Of a stretch of DNA of 64,000 nucleotides, positions 1 to 10,432 are shown in pieces. A program made the position numbers and the translations under genes. Each line of letters starts with the position of its first letter. The first letter of the stretch is position 1. The notes below the pieces were generated by a model. The model worked only from the letters and a program-made list of their open reading frames with translations. It was not told the DNA's origin and ran no database searches. Source of the stretch: Brachionus koreanus (taxonomy: Eukaryota; Rotifera; Eurotatoria; Ploima; Brachionidae); contig PJRA01000172.1 in the NCBI GenBank assembly GCA_016987375.1, positions 95,012 through 159,011 on the forward strand. Reading direction: 5' to 3'.

Positions 1-150
1 GACTTTGATTTTTTGTGCAACTAAGTATGTTGCAGTTTGTTGCGCTTACAGAACTTATTAAAAGCCTTCAGAAAAAAAGTTATTAGCTTTTTAAGCATAG
101 ATTTTTGTTGTATTTTTTTATTTTGTACCAAATTTCAAAAAACCGATTTC
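1..150 (+). repeat. Dispersed repeat, copy 1
   Basis: A segment containing TACAGAACTTATTAAAAGCC, then CTTTTTAAGCAT, then ACCAAATTTCA and AAACCGATTT recurs in the same order and strand at about 46930-47060. The copies differ by substitutions and small indels. The family is not recognised, and the left end lies outside the window. Confidence 0.6.
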
Positions 151-1982
151 ATCTTATTATTATTTCAATGAACGCCTTTTAGGCGATGTAGAAAAAAAAT
201 AAAAAAGGTTAATCAGTTCAAATGAATTTTGTAAAAATGTTATTTATTCTTTAATTTAGTTAAATATTATTCAATATTTTTCTTCTTTTCTTTTAAACAT
301 TTTTCTTAAATTTTCTTTTTCTTTATTTAAGAAAAACTATTCGCATCAAGTCGATCTAAGAGGCAAAGAATATAATTCAATTCAAACCTGGGAGGGTCAC
401 CTGTTCATCCATGATAACTGATTCAATCAAAGAATGTTTAGAAAATATAGGATAATATGACTTATAGAAAAATGCTGATTGAATTGACTAAACTAATAGA
501 AAGAAAATTTATTACCCTCTAGTCGAAATCCATTGATAATTACATTTCAATTTAAATTAATCATGTTTAAAAAAAACATTTATTAATTTAATAAAAAAAA
601 TTATATTTTAATAAAAAATTTTTTTTTTATTCATTAAAACTCAAATTAATAATAATTTAAATAGAAAAAAAAAACTTGATAAACTTCATAATAAAAACTA
701 CAATCATAAGCACACGAATTGTAAAATTTGTTGAGATAATTTTAAATAATATTTTAGAAACTCTAGCGTCAATGATTCTGGTAACTATCATTAAATTATG
801 TTAGTGCGATTTTAATTTATCAATTAAAAGCTTGCCTTTGTATTTTGTTTTTTAAGATAAATCTTAAATGCTCATTAAAGATAGATTATTTGAGTAAATT
901 ATGTCAATTTTTTGAAGAATTTGTCTATTAATATTTAAAAGAAAAACAAATCTGATTATTTGTTTATCAGATAATTAAATTGCTAGGTATTTATTCAATC
1001 TATAATAATTTACTATAAAATTAAAAAATAAATAAATAAAAATGCATATCTTTAAAAGTAATTAAACAAAAAAATTGAAGAAATCTTCATTAAAATTCCA
1101 TCAATCATTTGAAATAAATTGGAAATTGGAAATTGGAAAAAAAAAAACAAAAAAATTAAAGAATTGATATATTTTATCAAATTGGAATAAATTTAAAAGT
1201 TGAATTTGATTTAAATTAGAAAAAAAATGATAAGATTCCTTTTATATCTAAAATTCTTTGTTTATATAAGGCCTTATTACTCAAGTAATTTATCTGAATT
1301 TTTTTTTATGTTTTGAATTATTTGCATAAATTTGTTTAGTCGTACGCCTTATTATTGAGGAAATGTTAGAAAATAAATTAGAAAAGAAATTGCCTTTCTA
1401 ATCCAATGTGAATTAATCAGCATTTACCAAAATAAATAATGTTTAATATGTAATTTTCTTTTCCTTAGCCTTGTCAATTTTATTTTCTCTAATTTAATCT
1501 CTTAATATTTAATCTTTCAAGTAATAAAAGATAAAAAAGATTTAAATTTAAAGAAAATTTCAAAATTTGGCTATTCAACTGATTAATAATGTATTTTTAA
1601 ATTGAATATATAAATGGTTAGAATCAGACTTGTGCAAAGGTCAAAAAAAAAAAGTTTTTTTTAAGTCTTTTGAAAGTCAAATGACTTTTAAAAATTTTTA
1701 AAAATTTAGTAAAATTTAACTTAAACATGTTATAAATTATATTGAAATTTGAAATTAAAATACTCTGATTATGATTATAATAAATAAAATTAAAAAATAA
1801 AATTTGAAATTCGGAAAAATCTTTGTGGTAAAAATATGCATGCTATTGTAAAAAATGTTGTAAATTTTTATCCATCATCAAATTTGGATCTTGTCTTGGA
1901 AAAGCAGATTTATTTGAAAAATAGCTTGAAAATATCAAAGCCAATTTTAGTCACAATTTGCCACTTTTTTAAAATGTGTTTT
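1..1982. other. Gene-free AT-rich flank
   Basis: No open reading frame here looks like coding sequence: reading frames are short and made of A/T-tract codons, and no plausible exon chain with splice sites was found. Positions 1-150 match a second copy near 46.93-47.06 kb and are listed as a dispersed repeat. Nothing else is recognisable. Confidence 0.6.
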
Positions 1983-1986
1983 TTAA

Positions 1987-2179
1987 CACTCAAAGACCGG
2001 ATGAATTTTTTGATCACTTATTTATACTTTTTTTCAATGAAAATAAAATAATTTTATAATATTTTTGATTTAAGATATGATTGAAAAAAAAATTGTAAAA
2101 AATGATTAAATTTATTGAATAAAAAACAAATAAAGGAAGTTACAAAAGGGGTTCAAAAGACCCCTCCGGTTTTTGAGAG
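1987..2179 (+). mobile_element. TTAA-flanked MITE, copy 1 (piggyBac-like)
   Basis: This is a 193-bp non-coding element with terminal inverted repeats. The left end is CACTCAAAGACCGGA; the right end reads CTCTCAAAAACCGGA on the opposite strand. TTAA lies directly outside both ends (1983-1986 and 2180-2183), the target duplication of the piggyBac superfamily. An internal block around AATGATTAAATTTATT is shared with copies at 23.2, 28.4, 51.1 and 63.2 kb. It has no coding capacity, so a transposase must have acted in trans. Confidence 0.75.
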
Positions 2180-3000
2180 TTAAATATCTTAAAAAGCAGC
2201 CTTAATTATATAGTCTTTTACAGAGTTTAATTAACCTTCTTTAAATTGCACAACTTCTTTTGCTCTTACTGCCTTTTGTATTTTTCTACCCAAATTTTCT
2301 CATCATCTTTCTTTATTTCTTCAATAAATTCATCCACAATGGAAAAATCGTTTTGTCTAGTATCTGTTAGGCATGCGTTTCAGAAAAATAACAATTTATT
2401 AAAAGATATTATTATTATTTTTGAAGACTAGTCAAAATATCATGTTTGCTTTTAAACTTTTCTAATTTTATTTAAATCTGACGGGACAAACATTTTCTAA
2501 ATTTTTTGACATATTCTTATAGTATTCGATACACTGATTAAGAATATATGTGAAATTTTACTGATTACTTAATTTTTTCACCATTTATGTCTAGTCAAAG
2601 ATTAATTTTATTAAAGAGGGTGAACTTTTTGTTTTATGATAGAAAAGTAATTACAGGAAATAATTTAACTGGAAAAATGTTCTTCAGGAGTTCGAAAATT
2701 TATCAATTTTTTATATGCACTGTTTCTTTTTTTTTTCAAAAATAAAGAAAACTCCAAAGGATTTTTCTCATTGAGAACGTCATATGCGAAAAAAAGTTAA
2801 GAAAAAATTTTCTAAAAAAAATCATTTTTCTTAATTTTAAGCAATTAATAGCATATTAAAAAAGTCAAGATCAAAAATCTTGGTTTTATTTAACTAACAA
2901 AAATTGTTTCAAAGGCATTAACTTTTTTTAAATGTTAAAATTAAATGAAATATGTCTTAAATAATGAAATATTATAAATATTAACCTGACTATACTAAAA

Positions 3001-3266
3001 CCCAAGCCCGTATAGCCGAATGATTTGTGTGTTAGTCATGCAAGCAGAAGATGGAGTGTTCAATTTGTGAGTGAAAATATTAGTGAAGTATGAGACGCGT
3101 GTTTAAACCCGTTTTATAAAAAAATGGGGGACCAATTTTGATTGGGATTGCGGTCTAGGTCATCAACTTGATGCAGTTACATTTGGGTCTGATTGGAGCC
3201 GTTGCTTCAAAAGGTACTTGAAAAGGAGATGAGCGTCTTTTCATTATCCACTAGAATAGAAAAGAG
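3001..3266 (+). mobile_element. tRNA-headed SINE, degraded copy
   Basis: The segment begins with a tRNA-like head (TATAGCCGAATGATT resembles box A; GTGTTAGTCATGCAAGCAGA follows). The body matches the SINE at 31100-31377 on the opposite strand, including GTTTAAACCC, ATGGGGGACC and GGTACTTGAAAAGGAGATGA. Its box B is damaged and no target duplication was found, so it is probably an older copy. Confidence 0.7.
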
Positions 3267-3357
3267 ACTTTCATCCTTTCTGGGATGATAGAATTGAATT
3301 CAAGCATATTCAGTATTTTGTCTCTTTGATGGTGGCACATAAATGTAGTTAATACAT

Positions 3358-3438
3358 TTCAATTGTATATTTGCTAAAGGAAATTTTTTTGTCCAAAAAT
3401 TTTTAAGCATCCAAAATCTCATATTTTTTATTCATAAA
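3358..3438 (+). repeat. 80-bp direct repeat, left copy
   Basis: The segment starting TTCAATTGTATATTTGCTAA recurs at 4372-4451 in the same orientation with two substitutions and one indel. The two copies bracket a block of about 930 bp holding a LINE relic and a MITE. It could be an unusually long target duplication or an older tandem duplication. Confidence 0.75.
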
Positions 3439-3739
3439 GACTTTTACTTTTGTTTTTTAGAATTGATGAATTTCAATAGTATCGGCATGAATAATCCGTT
3501 GAGCATTAAAGAAAGAAAAACGAAGCGCCAACAAGACAACAATACTATGTCTTCAAGGCAAATAAATTGGCCAAATGAAAGTTCAGCAAAAAAAACAAAA
3601 AAAATCCACAGTGTCCAAGTAATGATAATCAGTTATGTACTTAATGTAATTCGGTGGTGAAAAAAAAGAGGCTTTTATTGTTCAACTAGTTGTACCAAAA
3701 AAAATTTGATTCATTTGTTTTTTATTATAAAATAAACTA

Positions 3740-4279
3740 GCTTAACAGACAAAACAAGTGTATCGTTAAAATTGTATGCAACCATATCATTTCTTGACAA
3801 ACCGGGCAATGTGAAATCTTAGTACAAAAATTACAGTACAAAAAGAAAAAACTATATAATTATTTTTCTAGTTGTGCAAAAATGGTTCTGTAAACAGTAC
3901 CGTTTTGTACAAGTGTGTACAAACGAATTCTAAATTCTGCAAATACTCTTCATTTCTCTGTAAAATGCACATAATTAAAAAAACATTAGAAAAAAAATTT
4001 GCACTAAATTGCACAGTTTTTGCAGAGCTTAGAATTCGTTTGTACAAACTTGTACAACATTGTACTGTTTACAGAACCGTTTTTGCACAACTAGAAAAAT
4101 AATTATATAGTTTTTTCTTTTATACTATAATTTTTGTACTAAGATTTCACATTGCCACAAACCGAATAGTTAATGTTTGGAATAGTCTTCCTCAGTACAT
4201 CATTAATTCTGTATCAGTTAATAACTTCAAAATTAACTTGGACAAATGGCTGAACAAACAGTCTAATTTACTGCCATAG
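3740..4279 (+). mobile_element. LINE reverse transcriptase C-terminus, split by a MITE
   Basis: Removing the MITE at 3805-4156 and one target-site copy leaves an open frame ending at TAG 4277-4279. It reads FLTNRIVNVWNSLPQYI and later FKINLDKWLNK, the typical C-terminal end of CR1/Jockey-like non-LTR retrotransposon polymerases. The 3' flank with ACTACTACT is shared with the LINE relic at 27.6-28.3 kb, so both belong to one family. Only the 3' end is present, as expected from 5'-truncated insertion. Confidence 0.8.
3805..4156. mobile_element. 352-bp foldback MITE with 8-bp target duplication
   Basis: The element starts GGCAATGTGAAATCTTAGTA and ends with the reverse complement. The two arms match over about 150 bp each with few differences, leaving a short loop. 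ACAAACCG directly precedes (3797-3804) and follows (4157-4164) it. An 8-bp duplication is characteristic of hAT and a few other DNA transposon superfamilies. It sits inside a LINE reading frame that becomes continuous once it is removed, which fixes both borders. It encodes no protein. Confidence 0.9.
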
Positions 4280-4371
4280 ATTCGAAGAAGCTTAACCCGA
4301 TAGGGTCGCAGTATATACTACTACTACTTGATAAAAAAGTTGTCTTATATTTTAGTACTAAATTAGTCAGG

Positions 4372-4451
4372 TTCAATTGTATATTTGCTAAAGGAAATTT
4401 TTTTGTCCAAAAATTTTTAAACATCTAAAATCTCATATTTTTATTCATAAA
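4372..4451 (+). repeat. 80-bp direct repeat, right copy
   Basis: This is the second copy of the repeat at 3358-3438, placed just after the LINE 3' end and about 50 bp of unassigned sequence. Confidence 0.75.
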
Positions 4452-5061
4452 ATTTTCAAAATTAAAATTTAAAAAATAGCAAAAAAAAAAAAAGAAAAAA
4501 TTTATTTACAATCTTTTAAAAAATCAAACAAACAAAAAAAACTTGCCAAAAGTGCCAAAATTTCAATATTAATGGATAGTAATAATTAAATTTCAAATTA
4601 AATTATAGAATCAGTTCAGTGCCAAATGGTGAACATAATTTAAAATTTATTAAAAACAAAATAAATTTGTATATATATATATATAAATTTTTTTTTTTGT
4701 TTAGCTAAAAATAAATAGTGAAATTTCTTCTTTTTTTTTTTTAATGTTTAAAAATGAGAGAACAAATTCAGAACTAAAATAAAAAGGAAAAAAAAACACA
4801 ATATCAATTATAATGAAGATGATAATAGTAAAATATCAAAAGACTAGAATATAAACTAAACTCTTGTTTAAAAATATTCAAACATTTTAAAATTTTTCAA
4901 AAATAGAAAATAGTGAGAAAACAAAAAAAAAAAAAAATTAAAAAGGAAGCTTCCGTTGATTATTAATTATTTCGTTGAATTATCACACTCGAAAAGAAAA
5001 GTAAAGAAAATTAATTTTAAAACAAACAAACAAACAAACAAAAATAATTTAATTAAATTAT
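4452..5061. other. 3' flank of disco-like gene A
   Basis: AT-rich non-coding DNA with A tracts and a short (TA)n run near 4670. It probably holds the 3' untranslated region of the minus-strand gene that ends at 5062. No other gene is visible. Confidence 0.5.
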
Positions 5062-6696
5062 TCAGCAGTTGTGAGAAAGCGAAGGACTTTGTGCATTTTT
5101 GTGTTCATTTTGATCGGTTTGATCGTCGTCATCTTCATAGTCCTCATAGCTGGCATTAGGCTCTTCGTTCAGCTTTTTCTCAGAAGTGTCCGAATAGGGC
5201 GACGAGCAATCATCGCTTTTAATCTTTTTGCACACTTCACTTTCATTATTATCGTCCAGACCACATTTAGACGATATCCTAACTGGATTGAAAGACTTAC
5301 GCTTGCTGCACGAATTCAATTGATTTTGATTAAATTTTGCCAAATTGTCCAGCAGCACATTTTCTTTTTTGTTAATGCTTAAATCAATAGCTGTGTCGAC
5401 ATGATCTTCATTAAGCGAACTAGTCTCATCGTCCAAGTCGTCTTGGTCACACTCGGTTTCGTTTAGAACACTAGTGCTCGCTTGTGGCATCGCAGTGCTG
5501 TTCATTGGCGCCGGACTTGGACTTAGCTTGGAGCCAACAGTTTTTTCTACCTCGGCCAAAATGACACCAGCCATTGAGGGCTGATCGTCCGAAATTATGG
5601 GCCCGGTGTTTTGATATCGATGCGACACTGGATGAGGCCGAGCCATGTGCAACTTGGGATTTGGATTGGCGCTGTGTCGATTTCGCGATCTGCGCGAACT
5701 AAACACCATGTTGCACCCGGTCACTGTACACTTGTGCATTTCGCGCAAATGCACCGCACTAAAGTGAATCTTGAGCGCGCCCTTGTCACAAAACGTTTTC
5801 ATACACACGTGACACTGCACTCGCTTTTTGCCATTTGGACTTACCAAAATGCCCTGTTGACTTAGATCAGGCCTGCGTCTTTTGTTCACATTTGACAATT
5901 CGGCCGATTCATTCAAATTACATTGCGAATTTGAATTGGACACTACCGAATTGTTTATTGAATTGGATGACGATGTAGATGATTTAGCCGCGCTTAGATT
6001 TGAATTTTCGTTTAAATTGTCTTCAACATTATCGAACGAATCGTCCAGATCAATGGGCTTTTTTCGCTTTGTTTCACAGGTCATTTGTTGTGCTGCAGTT
6101 TTGTTGTTCTGCTTGCGCACTTTGACACCACCACCAGTGCCATTGGTCACATTTTTTCTATCGTTAACCATTGCCGGAGTTTTAAGCAAGGTGGCCAGGG
6201 CGTCGGCAAATTGACCGTTCAAATTTTTTTGACATTTGATAGTTGTGTGTTTGTCTGTTGTGTTTTTTCTTATTGTTAAATTAAGCAAAGTGTTTTCTTT
6301 GTCGATTTTTTCTGAGCTAGTCGAAGAGGCGGACGACGACGACGGATAGGACGAGCCGCCGGTCGAGCTGGCCATCTCTTGCGGAATATCTCGATTAATG
6401 AGCATTTGTTGATTGTACAGAGCGGCTATGGCCGAGAACGGGTTGGGCAACGGGGGCCCAAGTCGGCCCGGGTTGATCATCGGGCCGAGCTCGGCCGCTC
6501 CAGTCGAGCCCATTGCCGCGGCCATCGCGGCCAAGTACTGATGAGCCGCCATTGCTGCCAGCGCCGACTGCGACGACGACGACGACGAACCTTCTCCCGG
6601 CCTGTTCATCATAAACGGATACATGCTCAATGCTGACTGAGCGTTTGGCTGCATTGTCGATTGATTTTGGTTTATTTGACTCATTGATGATGGCAT
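5062..6696 (-). CDS. disco: Disco/basonuclin-family zinc-finger transcription factor, paralogue A
   Basis: This single-exon frame encodes 544 residues. The N-terminus is rich in Ser, Ala and Met ([11 protein letters not shown] near residue 53). Residues about 293-349 hold two zinc fingers: [18 protein letters not shown] is C2H2 type, and [20 protein letters not shown] is followed by SANPNPKLH. This pair is the signature of Drosophila Disco and the vertebrate basonuclins, nuclear DNA-binding regulators of development. A motif AIDLSIN in the C-terminal part resembles the CtBP co-repressor contact, which is an inference. The tail is acidic. Residues about 229-430 are encoded by DNA identical to paralogue B at 33.1 kb, while both flanks have diverged. 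The start is the first ATG of a long frame. Whether the parent is closer to disco or basonuclin needs a tree. Confidence 0.92.
   Translation of the reverse strand: MPSSMSQINQNQSTMQPNAQSALSMYPFMMNRPGEGSSSSSSQSALAAMAAHQYLAAMAAAMGSTGAAELGPMINPGRLGPPLPNPFSAIAALYNQQMLINRDIPQEMASSTGGSSYPSSSSASSTSSEKIDKENTLLNLTIRKNTTDKHTTIKCQKNLNGQFADALATLLKTPAMVNDRKNVTNGTGGGVKVRKQNNKTAAQQMTCETKRKKPIDLDDSFDNVEDNLNENSNLSAAKSSTSSSNSINNSVVSNSNSQCNLNESAELSNVNKRRRPDLSQQGILVSPNGKKRVQCHVCMKTFCDKGALKIHFSAVHLREMHKCTVTGCNMVFSSRRSRNRHSANPNPKLHMARPHPVSHRYQNTGPIISDDQPSMAGVILAEVEKTVGSKLSPSPAPMNSTAMPQASTSVLNETECDQDDLDDETSSLNEDHVDTAIDLSINKKENVLLDNLAKFNQNQLNSCSKRKSFNPVRISSKCGLDDNNESEVCKKIKSDDCSSPYSDTSEKKLNEEPNASYEDYEDDDDQTDQNEHKNAQSPSLSHNC
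5408..6012 (-). repeat. 605-bp block identical to paralogue B (inverted)
   Basis: This segment equals the reverse complement of 33581-34185. Both copies are exactly 605 bp, and every stretch compared by eye was identical, including silent positions and an 84-codon antisense frame. Outside the borders, similarity drops to the level of diverged paralogues. It lies wholly within the coding sequence and covers the zinc fingers. Confidence 0.93.
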
Positions 6697-7602
6697 TTTA
6701 GTTTAATTTCATTTTATTTATTTATTTATTTTTTTTGTTTTTCTAAATAAATTTTTATTTTATTTCTTTTTTTAAATTTTTTTTTTAATTTGAAGATAAA
6801 GGGAAAAAAAAGTGAGTGTGAATTACAGGATTATGGACCTTTTGATTTGTGTCTGTTAAACTAAGGTGCGATGCTCAAACGGCGACAATATTTAAACTAA
6901 AGTCAAGGACAAACAAAGTGACATCGTTGTCTATTGAGGACAATTTTTCCAAACGAATTAGGATTAGGTTCATCTATTATTACATATCTTTAATTGTAGC
7001 ACTAAAAATTTAATAAATAATTAAAAAGATTTCTGTTTTTTTTATTAAACTTGTGTAATTTTGAATATAAATAGATATTTGGAGAGAGAGAGAGAGATAG
7101 ATAGATAGATGTAGAGAAAGTAATAAATAGAAAGAGAAATGAATGAAAACGCGAGTGGGTATGGCTGGTGTCGCACTAGGTCTCTAAACGAAAACATGTG
7201 TCGAAATTTGATCCATCGATAGATAGATCTAATCTGAATGAATGAATAAATAAATGTATGAATGGGTGAGTGATAGAAAGAAAGGACGTGTGTGTGTGTG
7301 TTTGTTTGAGCGCATGTTTCCGTTTTGTTAGCTAAATTTATCAGCTATCTACCATCAATAATAAACATATTTATTTTATTAGATAATCTGCAAGTAATTA
7401 AATTGACATTGGATAGGATAGGAGATTATGCAAGACTAGAAAGAGATAGAAAAACAAAAATAATCAGATAAAGCCAGCACTTATCAACAATGAAATTAGA
7501 TGTGCTGCAGCAACGGGTCTTTTTGTTGTTGTTTTGCAAATGAGTTTCTATTTTTTCTGAACTGTAGAACAAATTGTACACAATTAATTAATTTTTTGTT
7601 CC

Positions 7603-7624
7603 GGTGACCTGAATAGATAAGATA
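7603..7624 (-). promoter_or_regulatory. Conserved upstream element shared by the two disco-like genes, copy A
   Basis: The 22 bases from 7603 (GGTGACCTGAATAGATAAGA, then TA) are the exact reverse complement of 32382-32403. Each copy lies upstream of its disco-like gene: about 0.9 kb before A and 0.7 kb before B, in the same orientation relative to the gene. A second shared word, ACAATTTGT read toward the gene, lies 25 bp (A) or 27 bp (B) further toward the gene. The element holds an AGGTCA nuclear-receptor half-site and overlapping GATA sites. Confidence 0.6.
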
Positions 7625-10323
7625 GTAATTAAAACTCGAAGCTAGGCAAAGAACGAACAGAGCAGAGGCTGCAATAATGCGCTCTTGTTTATTTACGCTC
7701 TAAACTAGGTTAATTGCCTACGATAGCATTAGAATATATAAAAGAAAGAAGTGGTTCTTGTCTTCTGTCAGATATCGGTCGCAGTTTTTAAATTGGAACA
7801 AAAATAAATCAATCATTAAGCGGCAGGGTGCACACAAAGCCGTCGAATCCTAACTACCAATCGAGTCGACTAATGAAGTCAGCTCGGCATCCGATTTCAT
7901 TAGCTTATTTTCTTTAATTTTTAAAAATCATATTTTTTTCCTAATAAAAAATACATTTGACTTGATCTAAATTAAAATAAAAAAAAAAGAGAAAAAGAAC
8001 AAAAATTTTTCTTAACTATTTGCTCGAGATATCGCAATATGTCTTTCCTTTTATATTCCACTTAGAATGTAGTTGTTGTTCTTTTTGTTGTTTTAGCTTG
8101 TTCGATCAATTGATCATTTATTACTGCTAGAATAAATATAATTAAATCTCGATCAAATAGATTGAACGAGAAGAGCAGCAACAAGCAGCAAACATAAAGC
8201 AGGATTTAATTATTTCCAAATTTGTTTATTTGTCTAAATTGATTTCTTTAAGAGAAAATGGCATATCGCAATTCCGCTCTTGGATAAACATTGGAATTTA
8301 GGCGAGTAGCCGGCACACGGACCACAGGGACCTCTTGTCAACGACACACTCGTCTTTCAATTGAGCATTGGCACTGATTGTGCAAATAAAATATTCATAC
8401 ATATACAAATCTAATTTAAATAAATGTCGCTTTCACTAATTTTTTTATTTTTTTTTCTAATTTTCCTTTTATTTTCTATACACTTGAATTTTGTTCTTGT
8501 TCACATTCTCTAGAGTCAAATTTCAAAAAAGCGTCAACTACAACTAATTTAAATTTGATTCTCAAAACCAAAAGCGCGAATCGCGCAGATAAATAACAAA
8601 AAGAATTGAAACATAAAAAAAAAAATAATGATAAAATAAGAGGGATCACTATGTCACTTTATCTTATCATTGATATGCAACCACCTTTAGTCAAATGGGT
8701 GCCAAATTGATGTCTCTCTTTTGCCTATTGCCTCTAATAAATTATGAAAATTGTCTTAGACCAATCAATTTTTGTCTTATTGATTTAAGGAGACAAATGA
8801 GAAAAAAAGTCGCTAACTAATTTGTCCAATGAGACAATTTTTGTTTTCTAACAAAAAAAAAAAAAAAGAACATGAGAAAAAATCTATTATATTTCTATTT
8901 TTTTGTTCAAATAAAAAGGTAATTTAAAATGTCGACTTGTTTGCATCATATTTCACAAACGCCAATTCTCTAATTTGTGTTATAATTAAACAAGAAAATA
9001 AAAAACAAATAGAGAAGAAGTCGACTTTTAATTTCGAGTTTTATTATCTAGAAAACTTGAATTTCATACAGAGAATTAAATGACATATTGCTTTTTTTTT
9101 TATTGTTGAATTTTTATCTAGGTGCAATTATGAGACTGTCAATGAGATAAGACATATAACAGTTGTGTCAGCAGTGCTAATGAGCTATTTGACCAGTGGG
9201 ACTGGCTTAGCTGACTTAATTAATCGAGGGCGCGCTCTCTCTCTCTCTCTTTCTCTCTCATTCATTCTCTTTCATATTTCCAAGCAGTTTTTTTTGTTCG
9301 ATGAATAGAACAACTAAAGAACAATAAAAGAACAACAACTAAAAATGATTTACAGATTACGAAATAGCTAAAGCAATGATTTTTTGTTTCTTTACCGTCA
9401 AATTATCAACGCAGCATTTACTTGAAAAACAAAAGTTCGACATTTATTATTTGATCAATATCAAGACATATGAAAGAATATATGGTAGTAGAATTGTTCT
9501 TTCTGCAGACTTACGTCTCAACTAAAATTTATTATCATCACTTTTAAAATAGATAAGCTTAAGCCAGCATTAACAAACATAAATTATTAGTGTTTGAGTT
9601 TAAGATCAAATTTTTATAAAAAAAAAAAGTCTCAATCAAAATATATTATTAATACTTTATTGATATCAGAAAAAATAAACATAAAGCTATCTCTGTGTGC
9701 CATTTCACTTTCTTTACTTTTCTTTTTTTTTGTTGCATAGAGAATAGAATTAATCTTGTTTAGTCAATATAAGCTAGCGATTGGAACCTTAAGACAAATA
9801 TATAAATCACTTTTTTGGTTGGAGCAAAATAGTTTAATTAAATTTGAAAATAGGGGCAAAATCATAAACGCCAATTTAATTAAATAGATCTCAATTTCCT
9901 CCTGATTTATACCAAACGAGCATAATAAATCAAATTCCCTCAAATCTAATTTGATTATACACAGTTGCTTTTTCTTTATTTGACTTTTTCCCAAAATGCT
10001 CTTCGCTTCTTTTTTTTTTTCTCAATTCTATTCTTTTGTTCTGTGTTAGCTATGTACTGGAAATACATTAGAACATAATTTTACTATTTAATGACGCATT
10101 TGAGATATTCTAAACTAAGAAAATGTGATCTTGTCGAATTAATTTCTGCTTTTACTTTTTTTTTGTTTTAAGCCAAGCTACTTAACAAAAATTTTAAATT
10201 ACTTTTTAGCTTTTTTTCTTCTGATTTAATCAGCAGAATTAATGCAATGAGATAAATGGGTCTTAGACACCTAAATAATGTGCTCGGAGAAAAAAAAAAT
10301 TTAATCACAATAACAAGCACCTT

Positions 10324-10432
10324 TGTCAGTCCTGTGGTGAAGTGGTACAAACACCCGACATCAATCAGGACGTCGAAGGTTCAATCCAGTTGCAAGTTAC
10401 AAATAAATCAAATGACCACAAGGAGAGAAAAA
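10324..10432 (+). mobile_element. 109-bp tRNA-derived mini-SINE with 12-bp target duplication
   Basis: A short element flanked by AACAAGCACCTT on both sides (10312-10323 and 10433-10444). It begins with a tRNA-like head: TGGTGAAGTGG fits the pol III box A, and GGTTCAATCC about 45 bp later fits box B. It ends in an A-rich tail (GAGAGAAAA). Head, tail and perfect duplication together indicate retroposition by a LINE. The head does not fold into a complete tRNA, so it is not called a tRNA gene. No second copy was seen. Confidence 0.75.

Noticed and set aside
5611..5865. Open frame of 84 codons antisense to the zinc-finger block, also at 33728-33982
   Set aside because: It is the shadow of the Disco zinc fingers on the other strand; its presence in both copies only reflects the DNA identity of the block.
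7201..7214. CGAAATTTGATCC shared with about 31889-31901 upstream of both disco-like genes
   Set aside because: The copies have opposite orientation relative to the genes, and no neighbouring similarity was found, so chance is likely.
10331..10395. A tRNA gene with box A and box B
   Set aside because: The head does not form a full acceptor stem or T stem. It is part of a 109-bp element with a target duplication, so it is called a SINE.
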